Shown here in pieces: positions 34,874-48,211 of a stretch of DNA of 64,000 bases. How positions within the stretch are numbered: the first letter of the stretch is position 1; every line of letters starts with the position of its first letter. The position numbers and the translations under genes are program-made. This DNA is from Seriola aureovittata. Taxonomy: Eukaryota > Chordata > Actinopteri > Carangiformes > Carangidae. The DNA lies in assembly GCF_021018895.1 (NCBI RefSeq), contig NC_079387.1, positions 2,476,583 to 2,540,582 of the forward strand. Reading direction: 5' to 3'. The notes under the pieces are model-generated. The model was not told where the DNA came from. It ran no database searches and saw only the letters and a list, made by a program, of their open reading frames with translations.

Positions 34874-37800
34874 AACAAACAGGCAACACTGAGGGTTTTC
34901 TAAAGCAGGAGGAGGGGAGGGGGGAGCTTAAAAAAGGCACCCCCCCCCCCCTCGTCCCGTCCCATCCCGCCCCAAAATAATCCTGTAAAAGTGTCCCAAT
35001 TTTAAATCCACCACCGATCAATCTGTCGGAGCTCACTTTAGCATTCAAATTTCAGCTTATCTAGACCACAGGAAACAAACTGGAGCTTTTTATTGAGAAA
35101 GTTGAATTTTTCTGCAGGGATAAAAGCAGGTATCAGCGAGCAGATGCTGCACTTGTAATGCTGTAATCTGTGGAGCCCTGAACTTTGTTCCTCTTTTAAA
35201 CAGAGTTGTTATAGCACCCTGAAGCATATTTTTTTTTAAAGAGTTAATTCCCAAGTGCAACATCCATTATTTGTACAAGTATTGAAGACGTAAAATCACA
35301 AAATAAAAACAAACAAAAAAATCACTTCCAAGGGGGGAAGGGAACTTTACTTCTCTGTTGACACAGAAGTAACTCGGATTCATTGCACTTTGGAAATAAA
35401 GCCTTGTTTTGCTTGACAGACAAACAGATGGGCCGACAGATGAACAGATAAAAGTAGCATGAGAGAGCGCTACAGCAGCTGAAAGGGAGAAAGAGAAAAC
35501 GAGAGAGAAGAGAAAGAGAAAGAAAAGAGAAAAGGCGTACATACATTGCCTCCTTTGGGCGTGTGCTTCAGATTATCCTTGGAGCCGCACTTTGACTGAA
35601 CATGACGGAAGTCCAGCTTCTCGCTTAAAATGTGAACCTAAAACAAAATCGAATAATAAAAAAAAAAAAACACTATATGTGCCTCGTTGAAGCCAAGTGT
35701 GCGATGGGTGATCAATGTGTCTTCACATGCATTTACACTGAACATGTATTTACATTTTACAGTACTTTTCTTCGTGCTTTTGTGCAGAGCTCTGCAGGAG
35801 TCGCTATAACACAAATAAAGACCCGATCCCTCACCGGCTTCCCACCCACAGACACTGCGAGCTGTGTTTGTTCAAATGCACGACAAATGCAGGGAAAGTC
35901 CAGTGGCAAAACTGTTCTCTTGTTTTTCCAGTGGTGATTGGGAGGCAGAAATAATCGAATTGGCCAAGTTAAACCTCGTCAGGGAGAATCGCAGAAACAC
36001 TTTGTCTAGACGAATAATCTTTAGACTTGTGCTCAATGAAAAATTCAAAAGGTAACCAATCGGGTAATTAATATTATCAAGCCCAAACCTACAAATTTAA
36101 GTAAACCGACAATCAAATACAGATATATAAAACCTTGCTGATGTTCATAAATCACGGTTTGACATAACCAATGAAAATATTTCTGCCTTGTGCACCAATG
36201 TGTGTTATCTTGTAGAATCAAAAATATAAAAATGCCTAAGTGAACACAAACAGAAGGTAAAAGAAAAGAGAGAGGGGTTCTGGGAAAACACACACGAGCC
36301 CTGACAACAAGCCTCTGTCTGCCCCTGACCTGGATTCTCCTGACAGCTCTTCCTCTGAACCTAAAACCTGCACACACACACAGGGACACACACAGCCCTT
36401 GCTATCCATTTTAATACTTTTTTTCTCTCCCCTTCTTTGCTTTCTTTTTATGTTGCAGTTACCACACTATGCTGTCCCCTTCTACAGCTGTTGCGGCACA
36501 GACATCTGCAAGGTCAACCAATGACAAAGCAGCGGGGCCGATCGACAGCTCCAAACGAAATATCACCAAAGCACTGATGCTCAAGTCTCATTTTCACACC
36601 AACAGTATTTCTGTGCACAATCAATGCTTCTTTGAGGGAAAGAAAAATATCATCTGAAAAAGTCTTCAATGTCAAATATCAAAATAAAATGAAATTGAGA
36701 CATTATATAATTATAAATATGAATTAAAATGTTTTCCAATGTCATTTTAACATAAAAAAAAAATCTACTTCAACATCAAATCTTTATTCTGACACAGACT
36801 GTGCTGCACAAAACCTGCTGTGCTGCTTCTCTCCAAGACGTGCATCATCCAGCTTCATTAAAAATGACTGCGCCTATGTCACATTTCTCCCCGAAGACGA
36901 AAGGAGAGCTGGCAAAGTGACAATACATCGCCTCCGTCTCCATATTTCACAGGGGTTAATGAAAAGTCTCACCTCTGTAATACTCCGGGAACATTAAGAC
37001 TGTCTGCTGCCTTGGCTACGTGATGGAAAAAAAGCTGCAGTCTATTACATTGCACTCGACCACACATCCGTAACAGCCCATAAACAAAGATGAGGGGAAT
37101 AAGAGTTCGAGTGCATGCAACCCGTGCTTTATTTCATTTTCATTTGGGAGAAAAGGGAAAAAGATTCTTTCTCTAACAGCTTGGCCACCTCGAATCTTAA
37201 AATTTTTATCAGGCATCTGTCGTCGGTTCAACAGAGGCAGACGAGTAAATCTGGCTCTTTTTGGGGACCTACCAAACGATATATTTATATATATATGTGA
37301 TATATTTTATTATATGCTGTGTCCTTCATAAAAGTTCTCAATAAGTAATTCCTGCTTGCAGTTATTAATAGTCAGAGCCAGAGGGAAACTCTTGCAATGG
37401 TAATGACGAAAACAGCTCCCCACGGCGGACGATTCTGCAGGTTGACTGCTCCTTGGAGGTATTCTTGGAATACTCTTAGGAGGATAGCTGTTTAAAACCT
37501 CATTATTTTAGAAAAGACCAACACGGGACGTGTGTGGTACGGCTGAAGCTTCTTCAGTAGAGAGAAATTTGGGAAAAGGTGAGGAGAAGAGAGACAAAGA
37601 GACAGTCAGGGGAGGAGGCCAGAGGCAGCCGATGACGGTTCATCCAGACTGACGGAGATGACAGCGGACAGGGAGAGAGGGCAGAGGACAGTCGCGGGGA
37701 AGCAGACAGACAGTGACGGCGCGGCAGGGGGTTTAGAGGCAGGCCAGACAGTGATAGTGATAGTGAAGATGTGAAGAGAGATATTTGAGCATTTCATGAC

Positions 37801-39922
37801 ATTTTTACAACTCGGAGAGTGAAAAAGGAGACAGAGAAGAGGAAGGAAGGTAAGAAAAACACAAGAGAAAACCACTGTTTAAACTCCCACTTTCTGTCTG
37901 TTTTTAGAGACCTGTTAAATACATGAGTAAATAACCTTTCAGTTTTGTTTTCAATGTCACCATTTCTTGCATCTGTCTTTTATCGGCACATTGAATCAAT
38001 AGCTTTATAAAAGAGAAATAATTTGTAGTAATTATATTGCTAGAAGTGAAATGCAATGTGTGTACAATATAACTTTATGCTTCTCTGCCATCTAGTGGCA
38101 GAAGTAGGTAAATGCTTCAAAATTGAAAATCAGAACCATTAAATATGATCTCAGTAAATGATGTATCTATGTGCATCTATCTAAATTCATCCCTCTCTGT
38201 GTGGTGTCAAGATTTTTTTGACAGAGAGACAAAAGGATTGCATTGTTCAAATTTTAAAATCTAATTTTAAAAGTGCTGATTTAACTCCACTGGATCTTGA
38301 GTTCTTGCAACTCAAGGTTTTTTTTATTCTGTTTTGCCTCAAGTGTGATTCCAAAACCGAATCAACACTATGACTGCTGAGCACAGTCCCGTTACCTGCC
38401 CGCCTTTCGGCTGATGTTTGAGATTGGAGGTGGAGCCAATCTTGGACTTTACATTCTTCAGGTCAGGCAGGGGCTGATTGAGAACCTTCAGCTGCCGCTG
38501 GGCGGAGGATGGAGACTTGGGCGGGGTTCGGATCACCGCCACCTTCTTCTCCTGGAGGACGCTGAACGACTTGGGCGTGTGGCTGCCGGGGGTGCGCGAG
38601 CCCGGGGTGCGGCAAGAGTAGCTGGGGGGCGTGCCGGGCGTGACGGCAGAGGAGCCAGGGGTGGAGGCGCCGCTGCGCACTGATCGAGAACGTGCCGAGT
38701 CTGTACCTAGGAGATAGGAGAGGTCGGATTAGGATGAGAGGAGGGAAGGAGGGATAAGAAAAACCCTTCCTGGAATGTGGCAAAAAAAGAAAGAAAGAAC
38801 AAAATGACCCCAGACAAAGAGGAAAGAGGGAGAAGACAGACAGAAATAGAGACGGATGGACTGGTTCTTCATCTGGTTCTGATGATGATGATGATATATA
38901 TAACATAACACTCTCAGCTGCTCTGTTCACATCAAATTTTCTCTACGTTTTCCACAGAACAAACAACCCAGGTCAAACAAGAGTGTTTGACAAGGAGCGT
39001 GAAAGCACACACAGGCAGCTGAATTCATTTAATGCTGAAGGCTTGTTGCTGGGACACTGGTGCAGGACCAATAGGATCTTAGCCAACAATGCCTTGAATA
39101 AGACCAACATGTAGCAACCTGTTGTCATGGATCCCACCTGCTTCTCTGATAAGGTAACTGCAGGTTTAACAAAGCAAAATCTCACATGTTAAAAATCTGT
39201 TGTAAACTGTAAACTTTTTTTTTTATTAGCTAGCAGAGCAGGCACTGTTAATCAAGCATGCTTTGGATATTGCAATGCTGTTGTGTATTAAAAGGTGAAT
39301 TATGTTGCACGGAGATTGAAAAATAAAATCATTTTAAAACCTGCAGAAACCTTTCAGAATAAGATGTGACCAAGATGAATGGATGAATTCTTTGTCAATG
39401 GATGATGCTCACTCCTATAACCTATGTTGGTGTAATTAATAAACAAAATCAAAATACAAAAACAGAAACACTATGTGCTAACAACTAGATGTCACATGTC
39501 GATGATGAGGAGCTACTGGGTGGTCTACCTGCCATACTAGCAGCTCTTCCAGACCTGCTGTCCGCTCTGGACTCGGTACGGAACGCTTTGAGAGAGAGGA
39601 GAGGCAAAAGGACAAGGAAGCAGGGCAGGGCGTGGAGGGCGGCGTGAGTTAATATGTAATCAAATCATCCAAAGTTAGTGAGTTCGGAGAGTCAATAAGA
39701 TCAATAAAGAGGCAATCTGCTGTGTAAAGGGAGGGCAAACGAGCTAGAAGCTTCTGTGTGTTTTTCTTTTTTTAATGTGTGTGTATTCTTACAGGTTGGC
39801 CTGGTGGGGGTGCTGTCTTCTTGCTCAGCAGCAGGGATGTGGCGAGTCAGAGATTTGGCTGGCCTGGGGAGGGATGACCTCTTCTCTGGGCTGCGGTATG
39901 CTCTCTCCTGAATTCGCACGCA

Positions 39923-39983
<61 letters not shown>

Positions 39984-42900
39984 CACACCATGGGGAGTCA
40001 ATACCCAGGCTTCATCAGATGCAGCGTTGATGGACATTGGTCACAGCTACCTATCAGTCCCCGTTATCCTTTCACTTTACCTTCTCTGCCCATTTTTTTG
40101 GCAGAGGGGACGGGCGGGAGCACGCAGAGGAGGGGCGGGCCTCATTGAGCTCCGCCTCCACCAGGGGGCTCCGTTTAAGGCTACAGGCAGAGCCGGGCCG
40201 GGGGGGATGGTGATCGGACCCCCGACGCTGCACTGCCATCTTTAACAGAACGGCCCGTGTGGGGCTCTGGAGCGAAGACCGTGATGAGAGGCAGGAAAAC
40301 ATGCAGGAGAGGTGGAGGATGTGCAGGCGGGGAGAGAGAGAGGTGACAAACAGATGGAGAAATGAAGAAGTGAGATGGAGACGGACTAGAGATGAAATGT
40401 GCTTATTTATAGTTCAAGAACAGACACATTGAACATGAAAGTGCATGTTCAGTTGTATCACAGTATCTTTAGCTATTCTATTTTAGAAAAATGTTACCCT
40501 GTTATGGTGAATTACGAATGAAGATACTGAATGATCAACATACACATCTGGTTATTTGATTTTCTTTAAAGAGTGGACAATCTGGACCCTTAGAAGGACA
40601 GAGATTTTAATATTTTAAAAGACATAAAACAGGATGAAATTCCAACACAAAGGGAAGAAGAGGACTTGACTATGGAAAAGACAGAGTTTTGAGTCAAAAT
40701 GTTGGGATTGATTTAGATGAAAACATGATTCGGGTGAGCCTCTCTGTCACCATACTGCACATTGTGAGTGTTTTGTTTTTGTTTTTTTTGTTCGGTAAAA
40801 TGTACACCTCACTGTACACGCCAACTGTAATTTGATTTCTTTACTCACAGGCTTTCTCTGTCGAGACTGGAACAGACAGGGATAGAGGCAGGCATGCAAG
40901 ATAAAAAGGAATATGCACACAGAGAAATAAAAAAGATACGAATGCAGACATGCAGAAAAGAAGAAAAAGCACAAAAAATATTGAGTTTCTCGTGTAAACA
41001 ACGGGCCCCGTGATGCAACACAGAGTTGTGTGGTGAAATGTACCAAGAGACTAATGCGACAACTGCTTGCCAGAATATAGTACTCCTTAAAATGATGCAA
41101 CTTCAGTGAACTTGACATAATATATGTACAGTCAGTAAAGATATGCTTGAATTTTTACATTTAGATGCAATCATAAACTTTGAAAAAAGAGCAAAATAAT
41201 AATTACCCTCTGGTATCAAATGAGATGCATTTACAAAGATAAAGGAAAAAAAACTCCATGTGAACGATAATCACAGCCGTTATGAGTGTATGCACGTGTG
41301 ATTGTGTGTGTGTCACAGATCATAATACTTACAGTGGTCCTCTCCCTGGACTGGTGGGCCACACTGAGGGGCTGATGGATTTCCATCCCTGTGAAGCAAG
41401 AAGAGTCCTACTGTAATAATCAGTGTAAACCAGCAGGGGGAGACATTTGTGAGTGTGAACAAGTATGCTCACACAACACACGCAAACATACACATATACA
41501 GTACATCCATATATATATATATATGCATTATGCACTCTGAATGGACAGAGATCAGATAATCACGCATCAGAAAACTCACATTACAATATTTTTCATCTCT
41601 CTTCACATTCATAGCTTTTTCACACAACTGACCACACACACACAAACACACAGAACTTTGAAGCCATTTCCAGCAAACATAGAAAAGTGAGCCGTAAAAC
41701 CCAAAATAGCTACAGTAGGCTCCTCATAAAAAAAAACAAAAAAAACAGTACACTCATCATCACCATCATTAAATACAACTCACAAACTACAGCATCAGCG
41801 AGCCAAAAAAAACATGAATATGAACCCTAACAGCTGTAAATGCACCATTTTTGACAGGTAGAAAATGAAACCACAAAACAAAAGTCCAAACCAAAAAGTG
41901 CAGTGACATGTCAGTGGAGAAAAACAGAGCAAATGTGGCATTTTAAAAATGGGTCAACAGCACATGATATTTGCCAGCTACATTGTACCTGCTCACTTTC
42001 TCAAAGTGCCATCAATAGAGAGAGGCAACATTGTCAATAGCTGTTACGTTGTTTTGTTTATTTCTCATCAATTATGCCAACTAATATTTGTTTTCTTGTA
42101 TTGTCTCAAATAGAACCACATGATCTTGGTAGAAAATTCGCAATACCTTTGAGTAACCTTTTAAAAAGAAATTGGGATTATTGGTATTTTAGTTATGCAT
42201 AGGGTGCTCAGTTCCAGATACCGTGCTATGGTTAGATCTGGTTTCGCTCTCTCTATCCACGGCACTGATTCCTGGTGAAGAGTGTTCACCTGTGGCCTTG
42301 CGTCTAGCAGAGCCGTGAAGCAGAGCAGGCCTAGGATGTCTGGCCGCCGCTTTGGCTACACTCTTTCGAGATGGAGAACGACTTTGGAGGGCTGACACCT
42401 TATTCTGGTCAGCCCTCCTCATGCCTACTGGCAAAAAGGAGAAACAGGATTATACCAACATGCAATACCTCAGTTAAATGTACAACAAATCTATTAAGTC
42501 TGCTACTGTTTTAAAAAAGTATCAATGCAAATGTACATTGTTAAAAAATGAAGTAAACAATTTGTTTTAAGCTAAACAATACTTCTTCTTGAATACAGAA
42601 CTGAAACCTTTTTTCTTCTTCATCTCCTCTCTTGGATGGTGGCTGGGTACTTTGCGGGACAGTTTGCTCTCAGTAGTGCCAGAGTTGCCCCTTCCTCTGC
42701 CAGGGGCCCGTTTAGCGGGTCTGTCCACCACCACAGGTGTACTGGTTGGACTCTGGGTGTGAGGAAGGGCTTCGATTTGCTCAGTCATAATACTTTTGTC
42801 ATCATCTGCAGTGGAGAAGGATCAAAACAGGACTAATTCTCCACATTTATTGATAGGAACTACCTTATCACAAAAGACACATACAGATTTATTAGCAACA

Positions 42901-45900
42901 AGATTTCTGGTGTTAGCTAGTTTTTAATATAAGAAGAATAGATTAAGTATAAATTAACTTTATTTTTTTATTTTTTCACAATTGATTGATTTATTCATTT
43001 TACAAGCTGTAATACCTTTTGAGTCCATACAGCCACTCTCTGTATCTAGGATGGAGACGTCCATGGTGGTTTCATCGTTAGCTGTCTGACTGGTCTGGCA
43101 GAGCACATCAGAAGTCTCTTCCACCTCCTGACCAATCTCGATGTCTTTCTGCTCCTCCTCCTCAACCATCCTATTCTTCCCCTCAACTTCTTCTTCCATC
43201 ATTTTCTCCTCTTTTTTTTCATGTATCTCATCAGTACCAACTTCCCTCACTTCCTCCTCTCCTGTTTGGTCTTTCTTTACCTCCTCATCCCCTTGTTTCT
43301 CAGCTTGTTCTCTATTTATTTGTGGGTCTTCTGCTAGTTTATCCTCCCCCATCCCTTGATCTCTACTTCCATCCTCCGTTGGCTGTGGTGGGTCCTGGTC
43401 AGAGCATGGAGACAAGTGTGAACTGTCTGTCGCAGGTTCCCCATCGTCACTGTTTTGGGCACTATGGCTCCATTCCTCTGCTCCAGACTTGGGATCTTCT
43501 TCCAACACCTGATCACCTACCATCAGCCTCACCTCCACTTTCTTTGGCTCTTCCTTTCCAACCTCAGCTTGATCCGTCTTGGGGAGAACAGGCTCTTCCA
43601 CTTCCTCCATCATCTCTTGAGGCTCTTCAGCGATCTCAATATCATCCTCATCATCCACTTCTTCTTCTACTTGTGCTTGAGGTATAATGATGATTGGGGA
43701 GGATATGTGTGGCTTTGGTGAACCCTTTTCCACAGTCACCTCCGGTAACTCGATTTGGGCACCTTTCTCATCTAAGGGCTTTTCAGTGCTTAAATCCTGA
43801 ACAGCTTTTGAGGTCTCATATTTTTCTATTCCTTCTAATTTTTCAGGTCTCCCATGGTCACTTTGAATATTCTTGTCATCTATTTCTGTGCTCTCTCCTA
43901 AAGACTGAGATGATGCTGAGGGTATGTCTGTTTTGGCCAATTCTGGTTCTCCACTTTTTTCTGATTCTTTCTGTTCAGGTGTCAGCATTTCTTTGTCTAA
44001 CCCTGGCTGTTTATCATCAGTGCTGTCACACTTCACATCTTTCTCTGCTTTGACCTCTGGTGAGACATCTTCCCCAGCTTTCTCTCCAGTGTCTTGGCTT
44101 TCTGAGGGTGTATCATCTGGGGACTTGGGGGTGGTGGGAGTTGGGGGAGCCTTGATTCCAGTTTCCGTATGAGTGAAAGTAAAGGAATTGTCTGGTGGGA
44201 TGGGAGAAGCCTCTCGGGAGGGGTCTTTTTCAATGTCCACTTCAGGGATTGCTTGGATCTTTATGTCACCAGGCAGGCCACTCTCCAAACGAAACTCAGT
44301 CAGTCTGTCTTTTGAAGAAGTGATTGGGATTCTTAGCCGATCAGGTTTTACTCCACTTGTCACAGCTCTTTCAAGAATCAGGGTAGTCTTTACTGGTGCA
44401 TCTTTCTTCTCAGTTATTGTTTTTTGAGATATGTCAGGTACAGTTCCTCTCTCATCTGGTTGTTGGATTCCCTTGTGAACATCGTCAACTTCTGTGGCCC
44501 CAAGCTCTTCCTCAACTTCACCCTCCATAGAAGGGAAGTGCTGGTGGGGAGACTCCCCAGGACTGGGTACATCAGCAGGAGAAGGCATGGGCCCTGAGTA
44601 CTCACTGAAAACACAGTAGCCCATTTCTTCCAGCTGTCTTTCCCCACCCACCACCCTGGAGGTCTGATCTCCCAAGGCGAGCTTGGCCAAAGAACTCCCC
44701 ACCAGAGCTGATACATCAGCGGGCACTGACTTTCGTCTCATGTGGTCAACCTCCCTCCTCTCTAGTGATGGCTGTGGCAGGGATCCAGCCAAGTCCAACA
44801 TCTCAGAGAGGTTGCTTGTTTGCTCAAAACTGTGCTTGTCAGAAGGTTGAGGCGTATCTTCTTTGGTAGGAATATCCTCAGTTGATTCAGTGGAAGTTGG
44901 GGTAATTGAGACAGCTGGAGGAAACGTGGGTTTATGGCTCTCCACGGATGGTGTTGAAGGGTAAACCTCAGATTCATCAAAACTTCCACTGATTGGACCC
45001 AAGCTGTCCAAGAAGGTCCTTGACGTCTCTTTCTTCACTGTCTGTCCCACTGAGGATCCAACAGTGATGTTCAAGGAGAGGCTTCTCTGTTCTAATGACA
45101 TCTTACCAGGACATGTTTTGACTTTCTTCTCCTGTTGTTCCTCTAGCTTCTGCGCAATGCTTTCAGTTTCCCCACTTAACTTTGTCTCTGATGCTGTGCT
45201 GAGTTCATAATAACTCTGAGGTTGCGTTGACTCTTCTTCATGGCTTTTTGAGGATGTCTCAAAGTAGGTTGTTGCTCCTGGCTCGTGTTGAACAAAAGTT
45301 TCCGATGTGGATTTCAACTCTGTAGCAGGGTCTGGACTTGATTTGACTGTTTCTTGTCTTTGGTCGACTTTTTGAATACCAGTCGGTGGCGTCTCATGCA
45401 ACCTAATGTCACCGCCACTGTCTTGATCTGCCTTATTTATCTCCGCAATCGTCCCCACTTTTCCCTTGCTTTCACTCATAGGGGCTTCTGATTGGCTCGG
45501 TGGGACAGTTCCCTCTTTTTCTTCTGTCGTAGCCTTTGAGGACTCTTCTGCCTGTGCAGACTGTTTCACCTCTTTTGCTTTGGACTCTACAAGCAGGTGG
45601 CTGTCGACAGACTCTTCTACTACATCCTTTCTGTCTTGGTTACCCAGCTCAACTGAGGAGGTGTCAGAGCGATCTTTATCTTTCACAGCGGGAGGAGGAG
45701 GTTCGGTCGGGGCGAGTTCTGCTCCTTCAGCTGTTGCTCTTTCAACAGCCACCTGCTTTCCATGTAGCGACGGCGCTTGAGGTTCATCTTCTTTCATAGC
45801 GGACTCACAAGATGCCTTACTGATACATTCTTCCAGCTGGGCTGTGAGTTTGAAGGACACTGTACAACTTCGTGCTGTATCATATTAGCTAAAAGCTTTG

Positions 45901-48172
45901 CTAGCAGCATCCACAAAAGCTAGCCAATACAGTCAAGCTGAGGCCCTCTGCACATAGATACAGTAGCTCTCCATCAAGCAAAACACACAGCACAGTGTAT
46001 TTTGTGGCAGGCCACAACAGCACAGGGGGGATCACAGCACCTAAGATTGCGTGCAGAACTGGAATGAAGGAATGAGTTGCATGATGTTAGATGATAAGAA
46101 ATAAATGTACACAAATATGTTGAATTCCTATTGCAATACGCAAGGATTGACGAAAATGGTCAACCCAATGGTCAAAATATTAAAAGAAAAATACTTTTAG
46201 TTTATTCAATTAGCCTTTAAGATAAGGATGATGATATATGTCCAATGAGGGTGGATTAAAATGTCCAAAGTGTGATCTTAGTAACAATAGGAAAACAGGA
46301 TTATCCTTTGCTTTGAGATGAAATGAAAACAACATTGAAACTCAAAGCGAGTGATACACAACAGACTTAAAATACATTCAGGACTGATTCATGAAGCACC
46401 CATACACGTGGGTGTACTCAGAAACACTTTCTTGCACACAATATTCCAGCAAAACCCACATAGAAAATATAGACAACTAATTCTAGCAACACTTAAGTCT
46501 ACAATGCTTGACAGTTTAGACAGTGATATTTGCATTTGCAATGTAGCTGGCAATACAAAAGTGCAGAAATGATCAACTACAATATGGTTGATCAGGTTTT
46601 CTAATGTCGCTCCAATGAAAAGCAAATGGTTATGTTTTGCATGAAAAAGCACAAAATCAAAATGCTATGTCACATCATTTTGCACATGGCAATTTCAGGT
46701 TTTGAAGCAGAAGCTTAAGGATTTAAGGGCAACAAAGCCAGAGGAAGGTTGGCAGCAAAGCCTGAGTTGCATCACAATTTATAAGTCAAGAGCAGAAAGT
46801 CTGTGTGCCCCTGAACAGAGCACGAGAGGATCATGCAAAATAGGCAATGGACAGACTCACATTTACTCAGTACCCTCACACAAACTGTATGCACACGCAC
46901 AAAACCCCATGAAACCACACACACCTTTTTGTGACGGGCTGTGTTCACCTTGATGACTTCCTCCATTGAGGACCTCAGGTGTCTGGGCTTGCTGGCAGCC
47001 CAAAGCCTGGGGCTCTGTTAAATAATCTGCCTGCTTTAAGAGCAAGTCTCCTGGCTGCTCATATGTCACTTCCTCTTGGTAACGGCTGGGCCCCTCTGGA
47101 GCCTCCTCCTCATCTTGCTGTTGACTGAGAACCTCTATTTTATCTTCTTTGAGCAGGGAAGGGATACACATGGATGACACATGGAGGACAACAAAACTGG
47201 GGTTACATGGGTTGCATGACACTTTCAGCTCTGATGGAGATGTATGGGATGCAATCAGCACATCTTCTAGCCTAGATAAATATTGAACAATTTGAATTAA
47301 AAAAAAAAGATACTTTAAGGTTTAGAAATAAGAGTTACAGCTTCACATATATGCAACTAACCTGGCTTTTATTTTCAAAATATCTAATAGAAAATTAAAA
47401 GTATGAGGAAAATTTTCTTAGGATTTCGTATATATCTCATGTACAATAACACCTAAACCATGCAGTGGGTCTAATATGAGTCTACATTTTGGTGATTGCA
47501 TGCCACGTGCAAAAATGAAATGATTAGAAAACAGGCCGCACTGTTCTCTGTGAGTAAAGAGCTGAAAGCCAATCCTGGAGAAAATCAATACACAAAATGA
47601 AAGAAAAAAAAAAAAAAGAACAGAGGAGATGTTGAGAGGGGAAAGCAGACTAATGAGATGAAGGGCTCCAGTGGCAGGTTATGTGCTATTGCCTAAAGGG
47701 AGGAAAGATGTTTGTGTTGCCGTTTAGCTCTTGGATCCAGGGTTGACTCCACCGGTACTGGATAGAAAACTAATATGAGGCTAATATTGGTAAAAGGAAC
47801 CAAAGGGCGAATTGGACAGGACAGCGTGGCACATGCTGCAGACTCCTCAGAGGTGATAAGACAATCAGCTGACATGCAAAGCAACAGAGACTCCTAAAAC
47901 TAAACACTAAGGGACCAGAAGAAAGAGGAGGAGCGGCGGCCATGTCTCGAGACCGATCTCTCGACTGTGTGTTTGGTGTCTTTTTTTTTCTTTTTTTTTT
48001 AAGAGAGATTTTTGCCACTCGCACCATCATTCACACTCTCATGATGGATGGTCGGGAGTGGTTATCAGTGTGTGTACCTTGTGCCACGGGCCCAATCTGC
48101 TCAGCGGATGGTGAGGGGGGAGGGGAGGGAGGCAAATTGGCTGAGTCATCCACTGTGAAGGGAGAGAGAGTT

Positions 48173-48211
<39 letters not shown>

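Larger units (their letters stand above)
38707..40080 (-). other. MAP2 introns around exons 10 and 11
   Basis: Outside exons 11 and 10, it holds a CA microsatellite (39926-39989) and a purine-rich stretch near 38780-38860. Nothing else was recognised. Confidence 0.65.

Noticed and set aside
42189..42289. Extension of MAP2 exon 6 to a second donor near 42230
   Set aside because: That donor leaves phase 0, which does not fit exon 7. The ACAG|gtgaac donor fits.
42567..42607. Read-through end [13 protein letters not shown] of the exon 5 frame as a MAP2 C-terminus
   Set aside because: It follows a usable donor and stops at once; the downstream repeats require splicing.
43141..43721. Plus-strand ORFs opposite the MAP2 projection exon
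   Set aside because: Shadow frames of a long coding exon, with no motifs and no splice logic.
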